Shown: positions 55,175-63,907, counted from the stretch's first letter. The stretch: 64,000 nt of DNA from Streptomyces sp. ATexAB-D23 (GCF_000373645.1 NZ_KB892057.1:114380-178379), one strand, 5' to 3'. Numbers and translations are program-made. The notes: generated by a model from the sequence alone, not told the origin.

Positions 55175-56053
55175 ATGTACCACACCTGGATGCGTTTCTT
55201 CACCCCGAGCCCGCTCCACCACCGCCTCGGCCTGGTCTGCCTCGGGGTCGGCCTCCAGCACGGCACGCTGCCGACCGTGGGCCCGCGCACCCTCGACCAC
55301 CACGTGGCCGTCGTCATCAACGCGGGCAGCGGGTGGTTCGCCGGGCCGGACGGGCGCCGGGTGCCCGTGACCGCGCCCAGCCTGATCTGGCTGACCCCGG
55401 GCACCCCGCACCACTACGGCGCCGACCCGGCGACCGGCTGGGACGAGAGCTTCGTCGACTTCACCGGGCCCGCCACCACCACGTACACCGAGCTCGGCTA
55501 CATCGAGCCGGACCGCCCCCTGGTCCCGCTCGCCGACACCGCCGCCCCGCGCGCCGCGGTCGGCCGCATGGTCCGGGCGGCCCGGCGCGGCAACCCGCTC
55601 CTGGAAGTGGAGACCGGGGCGGCCGTCCACGAACTCCTGGTCGCGCTGCGCAGGGCCCGCGCCGATGTCGGCCCGGACGGCGATCCGGTCCTCCAGGCGC
55701 TGGCCCGGGACGCCTTCCAGCCGCTGTCGGTGGCCGAGCACGCGGCCCGGCACGGCATGACGTCCGCCGAGCTGCGGACGGTGGTGCGCCGGGGCGCGGG
55801 GTGCAGCCCGAAGGACTACCTCCTGGGCATCCGGCTCGGCCGCGCCAAGGAGCTCCTGGCCACCGGCGACCTGCCGGTCGCGGCCGTGGCCCGCCGCGTC
55901 GGCTACGACGACCCGGCGTACTTCTCGCGCCTGTTCGCCCGCCGGGTGGGCATGGCCCCGGTCCGCTTCCGCGAACAGCAGGGGCGCAGTGTGCCGGGCG
56001 GCTGGAGCGACCGGGTACCCGACGCCGAGCACCCGCCGACGATCATCCCCTAG
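55175..56053 (+). CDS. AraC-family regulator
   Basis: 292 aa. The N-terminal half is a cupin-like sugar-sensing domain of the AraC arabinose-binding type (VINAGSGWFAGPDG, LIWLTPGTPHHYG). The C-terminal half has two HTH: PLSVAEHAARHGMTSAELRTVVRRGAGCSPKDYL and VAAVARRVGYDDPAYFSRLFARRVGMAPVRFRE. ATG 55175 is the start. It sits 147 bp from the divergent GH35 beta-galactosidase and probably activates it in response to a galactoside. Confidence 0.9.
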   Translation: MYHTWMRFFTPSPLHHRLGLVCLGVGLQHGTLPTVGPRTLDHHVAVVINAGSGWFAGPDGRRVPVTAPSLIWLTPGTPHHYGADPATGWDESFVDFTGPATTTYTELGYIEPDRPLVPLADTAAPRAAVGRMVRAARRGNPLLEVETGAAVHELLVALRRARADVGPDGDPVLQALARDAFQPLSVAEHAARHGMTSAELRTVVRRGAGCSPKDYLLGIRLGRAKELLATGDLPVAAVARRVGYDDPAYFSRLFARRVGMAPVRFREQQGRSVPGGWSDRVPDAEHPPTIIP

Positions 56054-56054
56054 G

Positions 56055-56262
56055 GCCTGTCTTCGAACTGCCGTCTGCCGGGCGACGCCACGCACGCACT
56101 CTCGCCGCACCGGTCCCCGACCCCGGTACGTCCGGTACAGGGGCCCGGGGCCGGCACGCCGAGGAGTGGGGTCTCCCCTGTTCGAGCGGAGCCGAGAACT
56201 CGGGGACGCACCTGACGCCGCCCGGCCGCCCTTCGGGCGACGACGGCAGTCTGAAGACAGGC
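56055..56262. mobile_element. MITE-like element with long terminal inverted repeats
   Basis: Left terminus 56055-56075 (GCCTGTCTTC-GA-ACTGCCGTC) and right terminus 56242-56262 (GACGGCAGT-CT-GAAGACAGGC) are inverted copies with two mismatches in 21 bp. The 166-bp interior has no credible gene and holds a TCCCC...GTTCGAGCGGAGCCGAGAAC...GGGGA stem-like motif. The total of about 208 bp, fully non-coding, fits a non-autonomous element. No clear target-site duplication is visible. Confidence 0.5.
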
Positions 56263-56292
56263 TCTGGCCCCGAGGCCCTAAGCTCGCTGACC

Positions 56293-56631
56293 ATGACCAC
56301 GAGCGACATCGACGACTCCGTACGCGTCGAACTGAACCGGCTGCGCCAGAGCATCGACAACATCGACGCGGCCGTCGTCCACATGCTGGCCGAGCGCTTC
56401 AAGTGCACCCAGCAGGTCGGCCACCTCAAGGCCGCCCACCAGCTGCCCCCGGCCGACCCGGCCCGCGAGGCCCGGCAGATCGCCCGGCTGCGCGAGCTGG
56501 CGGAGAGCGCCCACCTGGACCCGGCCTTCGCCGAGAAGCTGCTGAACTTCGTGGTCGCCGAGGTCATCCGCCACCACGAGCGCATCGCGGAGGAGTCGGT
56601 GAACGACGCGGCGAGGGCCGGGGAGCGGTAG
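56293..56631 (+). CDS. aroQ: Chorismate mutase (AroQ type)
   Basis: 112-aa all-helical protein. It has the AroQ pattern: LNRLRQSIDNIDAAVVHMLAERFKCTQQVGHLKAAHQ with the active-site Arg and Lys, then REARQIARLRELAESAHLDP and AEKLLNFVVAEVIRHHE. It converts chorismate to prephenate for Phe and Tyr synthesis. No prephenate dehydratase domain is fused and there is no signal peptide. ATG 56293 is the start. It follows the MITE-like element and ends in a hairpin. Confidence 0.93.
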   Translation: MTTSDIDDSVRVELNRLRQSIDNIDAAVVHMLAERFKCTQQVGHLKAAHQLPPADPAREARQIARLRELAESAHLDPAFAEKLLNFVVAEVIRHHERIAEESVNDAARAGER

Positions 56632-56640
56632 CCTCCCCGG
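56618..56640. terminator. Hairpin overlapping the aroQ stop codon
   Basis: CCGGGGAG (56618-56625) and CTCCCCGG (56633-56640) with a 7-nt loop that contains the TAG stop. It lies between convergent aroQ and the MFS gene. Confidence 0.65.
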
Positions 56641-56666
56641 CCCTCCTGGCCTCCCGCGCCCCGGTC

Positions 56667-58103
56667 TCAGGGGGAGATCTCCTCCAGGGGCCGGTTCGCG
56701 GTCTCCTCGGCCAGGGTGCCGGCGACCACCGCGCCGACCACCGCCACCGCGGCGAGCATCACGAAGACCGCGGTCACGCTGTCGTTCGCCGCGTAGACCA
56801 CGCCGACCAGGATCGGGCCGAGGATCACGCCCAGCCGGTTGACCGCGCCGCCGACGCTGCACCCGAGCGCCCGCATCCGGGTCGGGTACAGCTCGGGCGT
56901 GTACAGGTACAGGCAGATGTTGGAGCCGAAGAAGCCGACCGCCGAGAGCGAGGTCCAGATCAGGACCTGGACGGGGGAGCCGGCGCCGAGCGCTGCCAGG
57001 GTGAGCAGGAGGGCGGCCGAGGCGCCGAGGCAGATCGCGAAGATCCGCCGGCGGCCCAGGGCGTCCACGGTGAGGGCGACGACCAGGCAGCCGATCAGGC
57101 CGGCGACCGAGGTCACCGTGGAGTAGAGCAGGGCGTCGGAGAGGGTGAGGCCGTACTCGTCCTTGTAGATGCTGGGCAGCCAGGACGTCACGCCGTAGTT
57201 CACGAAGTAACCGGTGAACCAGATCGCGCCGACGACCAGGGTGCGGCGCCGGTAGCGGCCGGTGAACAGGCCGCGCACGCCGGTCGCGGCGCGCTCCGCC
57301 GCGGTGGCGGTGGCGGCCCGGGGAGCGGGGGCGGGGGAGGTCTTCGACGTACCCGGGGCGGGGAGCGGCTGTCCCGTCGCCGCCACCACCTTCGCCTCGA
57401 TCTCGGTCATCACCGCTTCCGCCTCGGCGAGCCGGCCCCGGTCCGCGAGCCAGCGGGGCGACTCCGGGACCCGGCGCTGGACGAGGAAGGCCAGCAGGCC
57501 GGGCACGGCGGCGACCGCGAACATGGTGCGCCAGCCGGCCGCCGGGACCACCCAGGCCGCGACCAGGGCCCCGACGGTGAGGCCCGCCGGGAAGACCAGC
57601 TCGTACAGCAGGACGAAGCGGCCCCGCTTGAAGCTGCGCGTGATCTCGCTGATGAAGGCCGCGGCCACCGGCACCTCGCCGCCGATCGCGAGCCCCTGGA
57701 CGAAGCGCAGCGCCAGGAACGGCGTGAGTGAGGTGCAGGCGGTCAGGGCCAGGCTGACCAGGCCCGAGACGGCCACGCAGTACGCGATCACCTTCACCCG
57801 GCCGTAGCGGTCCGCCAGCCTCCCCGAGAGCAGGGCGCCGACGAGCATGCCGACCGAGCCGACGGTGAGGACGGCCGTGGCGTCGCCCGTGCTCAGGTGC
57901 CACTCGTCGCGCAGCTCGGGCAGCGCGTAGGCGATCAGCAACTGGTCGAAGGCCTCGAAGAAGGTGACCACACCCACGATCAGGCGGACGGTGACGTGCC
58001 AGCGGGAGGGCGGCAGCCGCTCGAAGCGGGCCGCGACGGCGGTGCGGGTGGTGCCGCCGGGCGAGGAGCCCGGTGCGGCGTCCTGCGAGATGTCGGTGCT
58101 CAT
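56667..58103 (-). CDS. MFS transporter, metabolite:H+ symporter type
   Basis: 478 aa with 12 membrane segments. It has the sugar-porter/metabolite-symporter motifs GRLADRYGRVKVIAY after TM2, RFVQGLAIGGEVPVAAAFISEI in TM4, PESPRWLADRGR after TM6 and YTPELYPTRMRALG near TM10. This resembles NiaP/aromatic-acid symporters. ATG 58103 has AGGAGG upstream. It is divergent from the six-gene catabolic operon across a gap with twin repeat boxes, so it probably imports that pathway's substrate. Confidence 0.88.
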   Translation of the reverse strand: MSTDISQDAAPGSSPGGTTRTAVAARFERLPPSRWHVTVRLIVGVVTFFEAFDQLLIAYALPELRDEWHLSTGDATAVLTVGSVGMLVGALLSGRLADRYGRVKVIAYCVAVSGLVSLALTACTSLTPFLALRFVQGLAIGGEVPVAAAFISEITRSFKRGRFVLLYELVFPAGLTVGALVAAWVVPAAGWRTMFAVAAVPGLLAFLVQRRVPESPRWLADRGRLAEAEAVMTEIEAKVVAATGQPLPAPGTSKTSPAPAPRAATATAAERAATGVRGLFTGRYRRRTLVVGAIWFTGYFVNYGVTSWLPSIYKDEYGLTLSDALLYSTVTSVAGLIGCLVVALTVDALGRRRIFAICLGASAALLLTLAALGAGSPVQVLIWTSLSAVGFFGSNICLYLYTPELYPTRMRALGCSVGGAVNRLGVILGPILVGVVYAANDSVTAVFVMLAAVAVVGAVVAGTLAEETANRPLEEISP

Positions 58104-58251
58104 CCAGGGTTCCTCCTGCTCCGCGGGGGGCCGGAGCGGTTGGGGAGCCAGGTGTACGGGGTTTGCAGAGGGATGTGGGTCAGCCGAGCGTACGGGTGGG
58201 GGAGCGGCACGCGGTGCCTGTGGGGCGGGTGACATCGCCCACGAACCTCTG

Positions 58252-58270
58252 TAAGCACCTAGCTTCTTAG
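58252..58270. promoter_or_regulatory. Repeat box 1 of the catabolic cluster
   Basis: TAAGCACCTAGCTTCTTAG. It contains the palindrome AAGC-N5-GCTT and differs from box 2 at two positions. It lies on the MFS side of the divergent gap and is a likely repressor operator. Confidence 0.6.
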
Positions 58271-58358
58271 GGCTTAAGTTCTATCCGTCCAGGGGTGGCG
58301 GCCGTCAAGACCCCGGGGGCAAAAGAGTTTTTGCCCGGGGGGCTTGCGGGCAATTACT

Positions 58359-58377
58359 TAAGCACTTAGCTTTTTAG
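58359..58377. promoter_or_regulatory. Repeat box 2 of the catabolic cluster
   Basis: TAAGCACTTAGCTTTTTAG, 107 bp from box 1 in the same orientation, on the aldehyde dehydrogenase side. The spacing would allow looping or separate control of the two divergent promoters. The regulator is not in this window. Confidence 0.6.
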
Positions 58378-58439
58378 CCCTGAGGTAACCGGCCCCCGTG
58401 GCCGGACCGAGAACCGCTACGACCGCAGGAGGCCAACCG

Positions 58440-59924
58440 ATGCTTGCCGACGAGGTGTTGGTCGCAGGACAGTGGCGCCAGGGGCGGGGCGCCCTCATCG
58501 AGACCGCCGACCCGGCCACCGGCCAGGTCATCGCCACCGTGCGCGCCGCATCCCTCGAAGACGTCGAGGAAGCCGCGACCGCTGCTGCCCAGGCCGCCCG
58601 GGACCCCGCCTGGCGCGAGCTGCCCGCCCACCTCCGCGCCCGGCTGCTGCACCGCGTCGCCGACCTCGTCGAGCAGAGCGCCGAGAGGCTCTCCGCCCTC
58701 CAGACCGCCGACACCGGCAAGTGCCGCACCGAGACCCGCGCCCTCGTCCTCAGCGCCGCCGGCACCTTCCGCTACACCGCCGCCGCCCTGGAGACCGCCG
58801 AGGACGCCCTCACCCCCGCGCGCGGCCCGTACGTCACGATGAGCGTCCACGAACCCATCGGCGTCGTCGGCGCGATCACCCCCTGGAACTCGCCGATCGC
58901 CAGCGACGCCCAGAAGCTCGCCCCCGCGCTCGCCGCCGGCAACGCCGTCCTCCTCAAGCCCGCCGAGTGGACCCCGCTCGTCGCCCTCGCGCTCGGCCGC
59001 CTCGTCCACCAGGCGCTCACCGAGGCCGGCCTGCCCACCGCGCTGCTCTCGGTCCTGCCGGGGCGCGGCAGCGTCATCGGCGACGCGATCGTGCGCCACC
59101 CGGCCGTCGGGAAGATCACCTTCACCGGCGGTACGGCCACCGGCCGCACCCTCGCCCACGCCGCCGCCGACAAACTGATCCCCGTCTCCCTCGAACTCGG
59201 CGGAAAGTCACCGACGATCGTCCTGGAGGACGCCGACCTGGAGCAGGCACTCGCCGGCGTCATGTACGGCGTCTTCTCCTCCAGCGGGCAGAGCTGCATC
59301 GCCGGCTCCCGCCTCTTCGTCCACCGCTCCCGCTACGAGGAGTTCCTCGGCGAACTCGTCGCCCGTACGCAGAAGCTGCGCGTCGGCCCCGGCACCGACC
59401 CGGACACCCAGGTCGCTCCGCTCGTCCACCACCGCCACCGCGACAGCGTCGCCGCCTACGTCGACCTGGCCCGCGAGGAGGGCGCCACCGTCCGGTGCGG
59501 GGGAGCCGCCCCCGACGGCGCGCGCCACCGGGCCGGCGCCTACTACCTGCCCACCGTCCTGGACGGGCTCCCCCACACCGCCCGGGTCTGCCAGGAGGAG
59601 ATCTTCGGCCCTGTCCTGGTCGCCCTGCCCTTCGATGACGACGACGACCTCGTCACCCAGGCCAACGCCAGCGTCTACGGCCTGGCCTGCGGCATCTGGA
59701 CCCGCGACCACGCCCGCGCCTGGCGCCTCGCCCGCCGGATCGACGCGGGGACCGTCTGGATCAACACGTACAAGCAGTTCAGCATCTCCACCCCGTTCGG
59801 CGGGCTGAAGGACAGCGGCATCGGCACCGAGAAGGGCCGCGACCTCATCCGCGGCTACCAACGGCAGAAGTCCCTCTACTGGGCCACCGACACCACCCCG
59901 CTGCCCTGGGCCGCCGCCCACTGA
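58440..59924 (+). CDS. NAD(P)-dependent aldehyde dehydrogenase
   Basis: 494 aa. The catalytic Cys lies in FSSSGQSCIAGSR and the general-base Glu in SLELGGKSPTIV. Also present are GAITPWNSPIASDAQKLAPALAAGNAVLLKPAEWTPL, ITFTGGTATGR and EEIFGPVLVALPF. It resembles semialdehyde dehydrogenases of aromatic meta-cleavage pathways. ATG 58440 has AGGAGG upstream. It is the first gene of the operon; the dioxygenase gene follows 38 nt later. The exact aldehyde is unknown. Confidence 0.92.
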   Translation: MLADEVLVAGQWRQGRGALIETADPATGQVIATVRAASLEDVEEAATAAAQAARDPAWRELPAHLRARLLHRVADLVEQSAERLSALQTADTGKCRTETRALVLSAAGTFRYTAAALETAEDALTPARGPYVTMSVHEPIGVVGAITPWNSPIASDAQKLAPALAAGNAVLLKPAEWTPLVALALGRLVHQALTEAGLPTALLSVLPGRGSVIGDAIVRHPAVGKITFTGGTATGRTLAHAAADKLIPVSLELGGKSPTIVLEDADLEQALAGVMYGVFSSSGQSCIAGSRLFVHRSRYEEFLGELVARTQKLRVGPGTDPDTQVAPLVHHRHRDSVAAYVDLAREEGATVRCGGAAPDGARHRAGAYYLPTVLDGLPHTARVCQEEIFGPVLVALPFDDDDDLVTQANASVYGLACGIWTRDHARAWRLARRIDAGTVWINTYKQFSISTPFGGLKDSGIGTEKGRDLIRGYQRQKSLYWATDTTPLPWAAAH

Positions 59925-59962
59925 CACCGCACGCGCCCCACCCACCCGAGCGGGAGAACACC

Positions 59963-60940
59963 ATGCCCCACACCCACCCCCAGCCGATCGCCCGGCTCCG
60001 CGCCCTGCGCTCCGTCGAACTCCGTACCCCCGCCTTCACCGAGTCCGCCGACTTCTACGCGGAGGTCTGGGGCCTGGAACCCGTCGAACGCGACACCGAC
60101 ACCACCTGGCTGCGCGGCACCGGGGAGGAACACCACGTCCTCCAGCTCACCCGCGGCGAACACAACGGGCTCGGCCGCATCGCCTTCGCCGTCGCCACCC
60201 CCGCCGAGGTGGACGAGGCCGCTCGCCGGCTCCTCGCCCGGTCCATCGTCCCCGTCGCCGGTCCCGGCCCCCTCGACCAGGCCGGCGGCGGCTACGGGCT
60301 CCGCTTCACCGACCCCGAGGGCCGGCTGATCGAACTCAGCGCCCAGACCCACGCCGTCACCCCGCGCGGCCGGGACGCCGCCGTGCCCGTCGGCGTCACC
60401 CACACCGTCCTCAACACCACGGACATCGACGCCGCCGTCGCCTTCTACACCTCCGTGCTCGGGCTGCGCGTCTCCGACTGGTCCGAGCACCAGATGGCCT
60501 TCCTGCGCTGCAACGCCGACCACCACTGCATCGCGTTCAACCAGGCCGAGTGGACCTCCCTCAACCACGTCGCCTACGAGATGACGTCGGTCGACCACTT
60601 CATGCGCGGCCTCGGCCGGCTCCGCCACCACGGCATCAGCCCCCAGTGGGGGCCCGGCCGGCACGGCCCCGGCAACAACACCTTCTCCTACTTCACCGAC
60701 CCGGCCGGACTTGTCTGCGAATACACCTCCGAGGTCGCGCAGATCGTCGAGGACGCCTGGATCGCCAAGGTCTGGCGCCGCACCCCCGACCTCTCCGACC
60801 TGTGGGGCACCGCCGGACCGCCCTCGCCCGCGATCCGCTCCCACATGGCCGGCATCCCCGACCCGGGCCCCCTCGCCGGATCCGCCCCCGGCCCTCTCGC
60901 CGAAGCCACCGCCGACACCACCGAAGAGGTGACCGCGTGA
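59963..60940 (+). CDS. Extradiol-type ring-cleavage dioxygenase (two VOC domains)
   Basis: 325 aa. Two VOC domains span about residues 12-130 and 143-258. The iron ligands of extradiol enzymes appear as His147 (GVTHTVLN), His202 (SLNHVAYEM) and Glu253 (LVCEYTSEV). The family signature region GPGRHGPGNNTFSYFTDPAG is intact. It should cleave a catechol-like ring next to one hydroxyl. ATG 59963 has GGGAG upstream. The stop overlaps the next gene by 4 nt. The substrate is not evident. Confidence 0.88.
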   Translation: MPHTHPQPIARLRALRSVELRTPAFTESADFYAEVWGLEPVERDTDTTWLRGTGEEHHVLQLTRGEHNGLGRIAFAVATPAEVDEAARRLLARSIVPVAGPGPLDQAGGGYGLRFTDPEGRLIELSAQTHAVTPRGRDAAVPVGVTHTVLNTTDIDAAVAFYTSVLGLRVSDWSEHQMAFLRCNADHHCIAFNQAEWTSLNHVAYEMTSVDHFMRGLGRLRHHGISPQWGPGRHGPGNNTFSYFTDPAGLVCEYTSEVAQIVEDAWIAKVWRRTPDLSDLWGTAGPPSPAIRSHMAGIPDPGPLAGSAPGPLAEATADTTEEVTA

Positions 60941-61776
60941 CCGCCACCCTCACCCCCCGGCCGGACACCCCCGCCCGTCCCGACCGCCCCGTGCGCCGCA
61001 TCGGCCTCGTCGGCTGGGGCGCCATCGGACGCGTCGTCGGCACCGCACTCGCCGAAGGCCGCGTCCCCGGCGCCGAACTCACCTGCGTCATCGACAACCG
61101 GCCCCTGGTCGACGCCCCCGCACCCCAGCTCTCCTTCGACGACGCCCTCGCCGTCTGCGACCTCGTCGTGGAAGCGGCCGGCCAGGGAGTCGTACGCGAA
61201 TGGGCCGAACGCGTCCTCACCAGCGGCGCCGACCTGCTCATCGCCTCCACCGGAGCCCTGGTCGACCCCGAACTCACCGCCCGGCTGCGCGCCGCCGGAC
61301 CCGGCCGCGTCTACTTCACCGGCGGCGCCGTCGGCGGCCTCGACCTCCTCCAGGCCGTCCGCGGACTCGGCCCCCTCACCTCCGTCACCCTCACCACCAC
61401 CAAGCTCCCCGCCACCCTCCACCAGCCCTGGATGGACGCCGCGCTCACCGCCCGGCTGCACACCACCACCGAACCCGTCGAGGTCATGCGCGGCACCGCC
61501 CGCGACGTCCCGGCCAAGTTCCCCAAGTCGACCAACGTCGCCGCGTCCGTCGCCCTCGCCACCGGCGACCCGGACCTCGTGGAGGTCGTCGTCGTCGCGG
61601 ACCCGGACGCCACCCTCACCCGGCACGTCATCGAGGCGGCCGGCCCGCACGGCACATACCGCTTCGAGGTCGAACACCGGCCCGACGCCGCCAACCCCGC
61701 CACCAGCCAGGTCGTCCCGCACGCCGTGCTCCGCAGCCTCGGCGCCGTCGTCGGCCGGGCGGGACAGATCCTGTGA
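60937..61776 (+). CDS. Aspartate dehydrogenase-like (NadX/DUF108) protein
   Basis: 279 aa from GTG 60937. The Rossmann motif RIGLVGWGAIGRVVGTALAEG is followed by a catalytic domain with FTGGAVGGLDLLQAV, TTTKLPATLHQPW and the NadX hallmark KFPKSTNVAASVALATGDPDL. Family enzymes oxidise aspartate to iminoaspartate with NAD(P) or run the reverse reaction. In this operon the substrate may be an amino- or imino-dicarboxylate formed by ring cleavage (inference). It overlaps both neighbours by 4 nt. Confidence 0.85.
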   Translation: MTATLTPRPDTPARPDRPVRRIGLVGWGAIGRVVGTALAEGRVPGAELTCVIDNRPLVDAPAPQLSFDDALAVCDLVVEAAGQGVVREWAERVLTSGADLLIASTGALVDPELTARLRAAGPGRVYFTGGAVGGLDLLQAVRGLGPLTSVTLTTTKLPATLHQPWMDAALTARLHTTTEPVEVMRGTARDVPAKFPKSTNVAASVALATGDPDLVEVVVVADPDATLTRHVIEAAGPHGTYRFEVEHRPDAANPATSQVVPHAVLRSLGAVVGRAGQIL

Positions 61777-62561
61777 CCGCCGCCGGAATCCACACCCGGG
61801 AAGCCGGCGACCCCGAAGCCCCGCTCCTGTTCTGCCTGCACGGCATCGGTTCCTCGTCCGCCGCCTTCGCCCCCCAGCTCGCCGGCCTCGCCGACCAGGT
61901 ACGCGTGGTGGCCTGGGACGCCCCGGGATACGCGGACTCCGCCGACCCCGCCCACGCCCCCGGCCTCGACGGCTACGCCGACACCGCCGCCGCCCTCATC
62001 CGCGCCCACGGCGGCCCCGCCCACGTCCTCGGCGTCTCCTGGGGCGGCGTCATCGCCCTGCGCCTCGCCGCCCGCCACCCCGGACTCGTCGCCTCACTGA
62101 TCGTCGCCGACTCCAGCCGGGGCTCCGGCACCGACCCGGACAAGGCGAAGGCGATGCGCGCACGGGCCGGGCGGCTCGCCGCCGAAGGACCCGACGCCTT
62201 CGCCGCCGCCCGCGGCCCCCGCCTCGTCTCGGACGCCGCACCGCCCGCCCTCGTCCAACGCGTCGTCACCACCATGGCCGCCGCCGTCCGCAACCCCGGC
62301 TACGGATACGCCGCCGAGGCCATGGCCGGGGCCGACCTCACCGACGACCTGCCCGCCATCACCGCACCCGCCCTCGTCCTGTGCGGCGAGCAGGACACGG
62401 TCACCGGCACCGACGAGTCCCAGATCCTGGCGGGCGGCCTGGAGAAATCCGTCTACGTCACCCTCTCCGGCGCCGGACACCTGGCCAACCAGGAACGCCC
62501 CGAGGCCTTCAACGCCTGGGTCCGCGCCCACCTCCACGTCGTCGCCCGCGTTCCCGCGTAA
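61773..62561 (+). CDS. Alpha/beta hydrolase
   Basis: 262 aa. It has the oxyanion-hole motif HGIGSSSAAF, nucleophile Ser in LGVSWGGVIALRLAARHP, Asp in LCGEQDTVTG and His in GAGHLANQERPEAF, giving a full catalytic triad. It resembles meta-cleavage-product C-C hydrolases and lactonases, consistent with the dioxygenase two genes upstream. GTG 61773 overlaps the previous stop. The cupin gene follows after 42 nt. Confidence 0.9.
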   Translation: MTAAGIHTREAGDPEAPLLFCLHGIGSSSAAFAPQLAGLADQVRVVAWDAPGYADSADPAHAPGLDGYADTAAALIRAHGGPAHVLGVSWGGVIALRLAARHPGLVASLIVADSSRGSGTDPDKAKAMRARAGRLAAEGPDAFAAARGPRLVSDAAPPALVQRVVTTMAAAVRNPGYGYAAEAMAGADLTDDLPAITAPALVLCGEQDTVTGTDESQILAGGLEKSVYVTLSGAGHLANQERPEAFNAWVRAHLHVVARVPA

Positions 62562-62603
62562 CGACGAGACCCCCACCCCCCCCGATACACCGAGGAGCAT
62601 CCC

Positions 62604-63125
62604 GTGCCCATCGACAAGACCCCGTACGAGAACAACGGCGACCTCGCGAAGTTCACCGACTCCCTCATCGCCACCAAGGACTCCCGCGAACCCGACTGGG
62701 ACACCCTGTCCTTCCAGGAGAAGGCCGGCGCCCAGTACCGCCGCGCCCAGATCCGCTACGTCGGCTCCGGCGCCACCGGCAACCACGAGAACGACAACCG
62801 CATCCTGCCCTCGGGCGGCTTCACCCTCTCCAACATGCTGCTCCCGCCGGGCGCCGAGGGCCCCGAGCACACCCACCACGACGTGGAGGAGGCGTTCTTC
62901 GTCCTGGAGGGCCAGGTCAGGGTCGGCATCCACCGCGGCGCCGGCGAGAGCGAGTACCGCACCCTCGGCTACCGCGACATGATCGTCGTCCCCGCCGGAG
63001 TGGCCCGCTCCCTGAAGAACGAGGGGGACACCGACGCCCTGTTCTGCGTCATCATCGGCACCCGCAAGCCGCAGGTCCCCACCTACCCCGAGCACTCCCC
63101 GATGCACGGCGTCACCCGCGACTGA
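62604..63125 (+). CDS. Cupin-domain protein
   Basis: 173 aa. The cupin motif 1 is GAEGPEHTHHDVEEAFFVLEGQVRV, with metal ligands His-x-His and Glu. Motif 2 is around RDMIVVPAGVARSLKNEG. The first 60 residues are a hydrophilic extension. It could be a small dioxygenase, isomerase or sensor; the fold alone does not decide. GTG 62604 has GAGGAG 6 nt upstream, and the stop shares one base with the SDR start. Confidence 0.88.
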   Translation: MPIDKTPYENNGDLAKFTDSLIATKDSREPDWDTLSFQEKAGAQYRRAQIRYVGSGATGNHENDNRILPSGGFTLSNMLLPPGAEGPEHTHHDVEEAFFVLEGQVRVGIHRGAGESEYRTLGYRDMIVVPAGVARSLKNEGDTDALFCVIIGTRKPQVPTYPEHSPMHGVTRD

Positions 63126-63883
63126 TGGCCGCCGACGACACCCCCCGCACGGTCGTCGTCACCGGCGCCGGCCGCGGCCTCGGACTGGCCGCGGCCCGCC
63201 GGATCGGCGGCGACGGATTCCGCGTCGTCATCGCCGAACTCGACGCGGCCACCGGCCGGCGGGCGGAGGCAGAGCTGCGCGCCGACGGCATCACCGCGGA
63301 CTACCGCCCGCTCGACGTCGCCGACCCGCACTCCGTCACCGCCCTCGCCGACACCCTCGCCCGCGACGGCAGCCGGCTCCACGGGCTGGTCAACAACGCC
63401 GGGCTCGCCAACGCGGTCGGCGGCAAACCGTTCCACGAGATCGACATCGAGACCTGGGACCGCATCATGACGGTCAACGCCCGCGGCCCCTGGCTCGTCG
63501 CCCGCGCCCTCCTCCCGCTCATGCGGGCCAACGGCGCCGGACGCATCGTCAACCTCGCATCGGACGCCGCCCTCTACGGCTCACCCCGGCTCGCCCACTA
63601 CATCGCGTCCAAGGGCGCGGTGATCTCCCTGACCCGGGCGATGGCACGCGAGACCGGCGACCTCGGTATCACCGTCAACGCGGTCGCCCCCGGCCTCACG
63701 GAAGGGGAGTCCGCCGTGGACATCCCGGCCGAACGCCACGAGCTGTACCGGCTGAACCGGGCCATCTCCCGTCCCCAGCAACCCTCCGACCTGGTCGGCC
63801 TGATCGCCTTCCTCATCGGCGAGGAGTCCGGCTACATCACCGGCCAGACCTTCGCGGTCAACGGCGGCTTCACGATGAACTGA
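63125..63883 (+). CDS. Short-chain dehydrogenase/reductase
   Basis: 252-aa classical SDR. It has TGAGRGLGLAAARRI (NAD(P) fold), LVNNAGLAN, the catalytic Ser in VNLASDAALYG and Tyr-x3-Lys in HYIASKGAV, then VNAVAPGLTEGE and the C-terminal GYITGQTFAVNGGF. Acidic residue after the second strand (IAELDAAT) suggests NAD over NADP. It is the last gene of the operon visible here. It probably reduces or oxidises a hydroxyl of the pathway intermediate. Confidence 0.92.
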   Translation: MAADDTPRTVVVTGAGRGLGLAAARRIGGDGFRVVIAELDAATGRRAEAELRADGITADYRPLDVADPHSVTALADTLARDGSRLHGLVNNAGLANAVGGKPFHEIDIETWDRIMTVNARGPWLVARALLPLMRANGAGRIVNLASDAALYGSPRLAHYIASKGAVISLTRAMARETGDLGITVNAVAPGLTEGESAVDIPAERHELYRLNRAISRPQQPSDLVGLIAFLIGEESGYITGQTFAVNGGFTMN

Positions 63884-63907
63884 CCGTTCCCGCCCCCGAA
63901 CGAGTCC

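Larger units (their letters stand above)
58104..58439. other. Divergent regulatory gap of the catabolic cluster
   Basis: 336 bp without a gene. It contains two copies of a 19-bp box and a central inverted repeat GGGCAAAA-GAGT-TTTTGCCC (58317-58336). The AT-rich stretch from 58250 to 58385 stands out from the surrounding GC-rich DNA and should hold both promoters. Confidence 0.75.
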
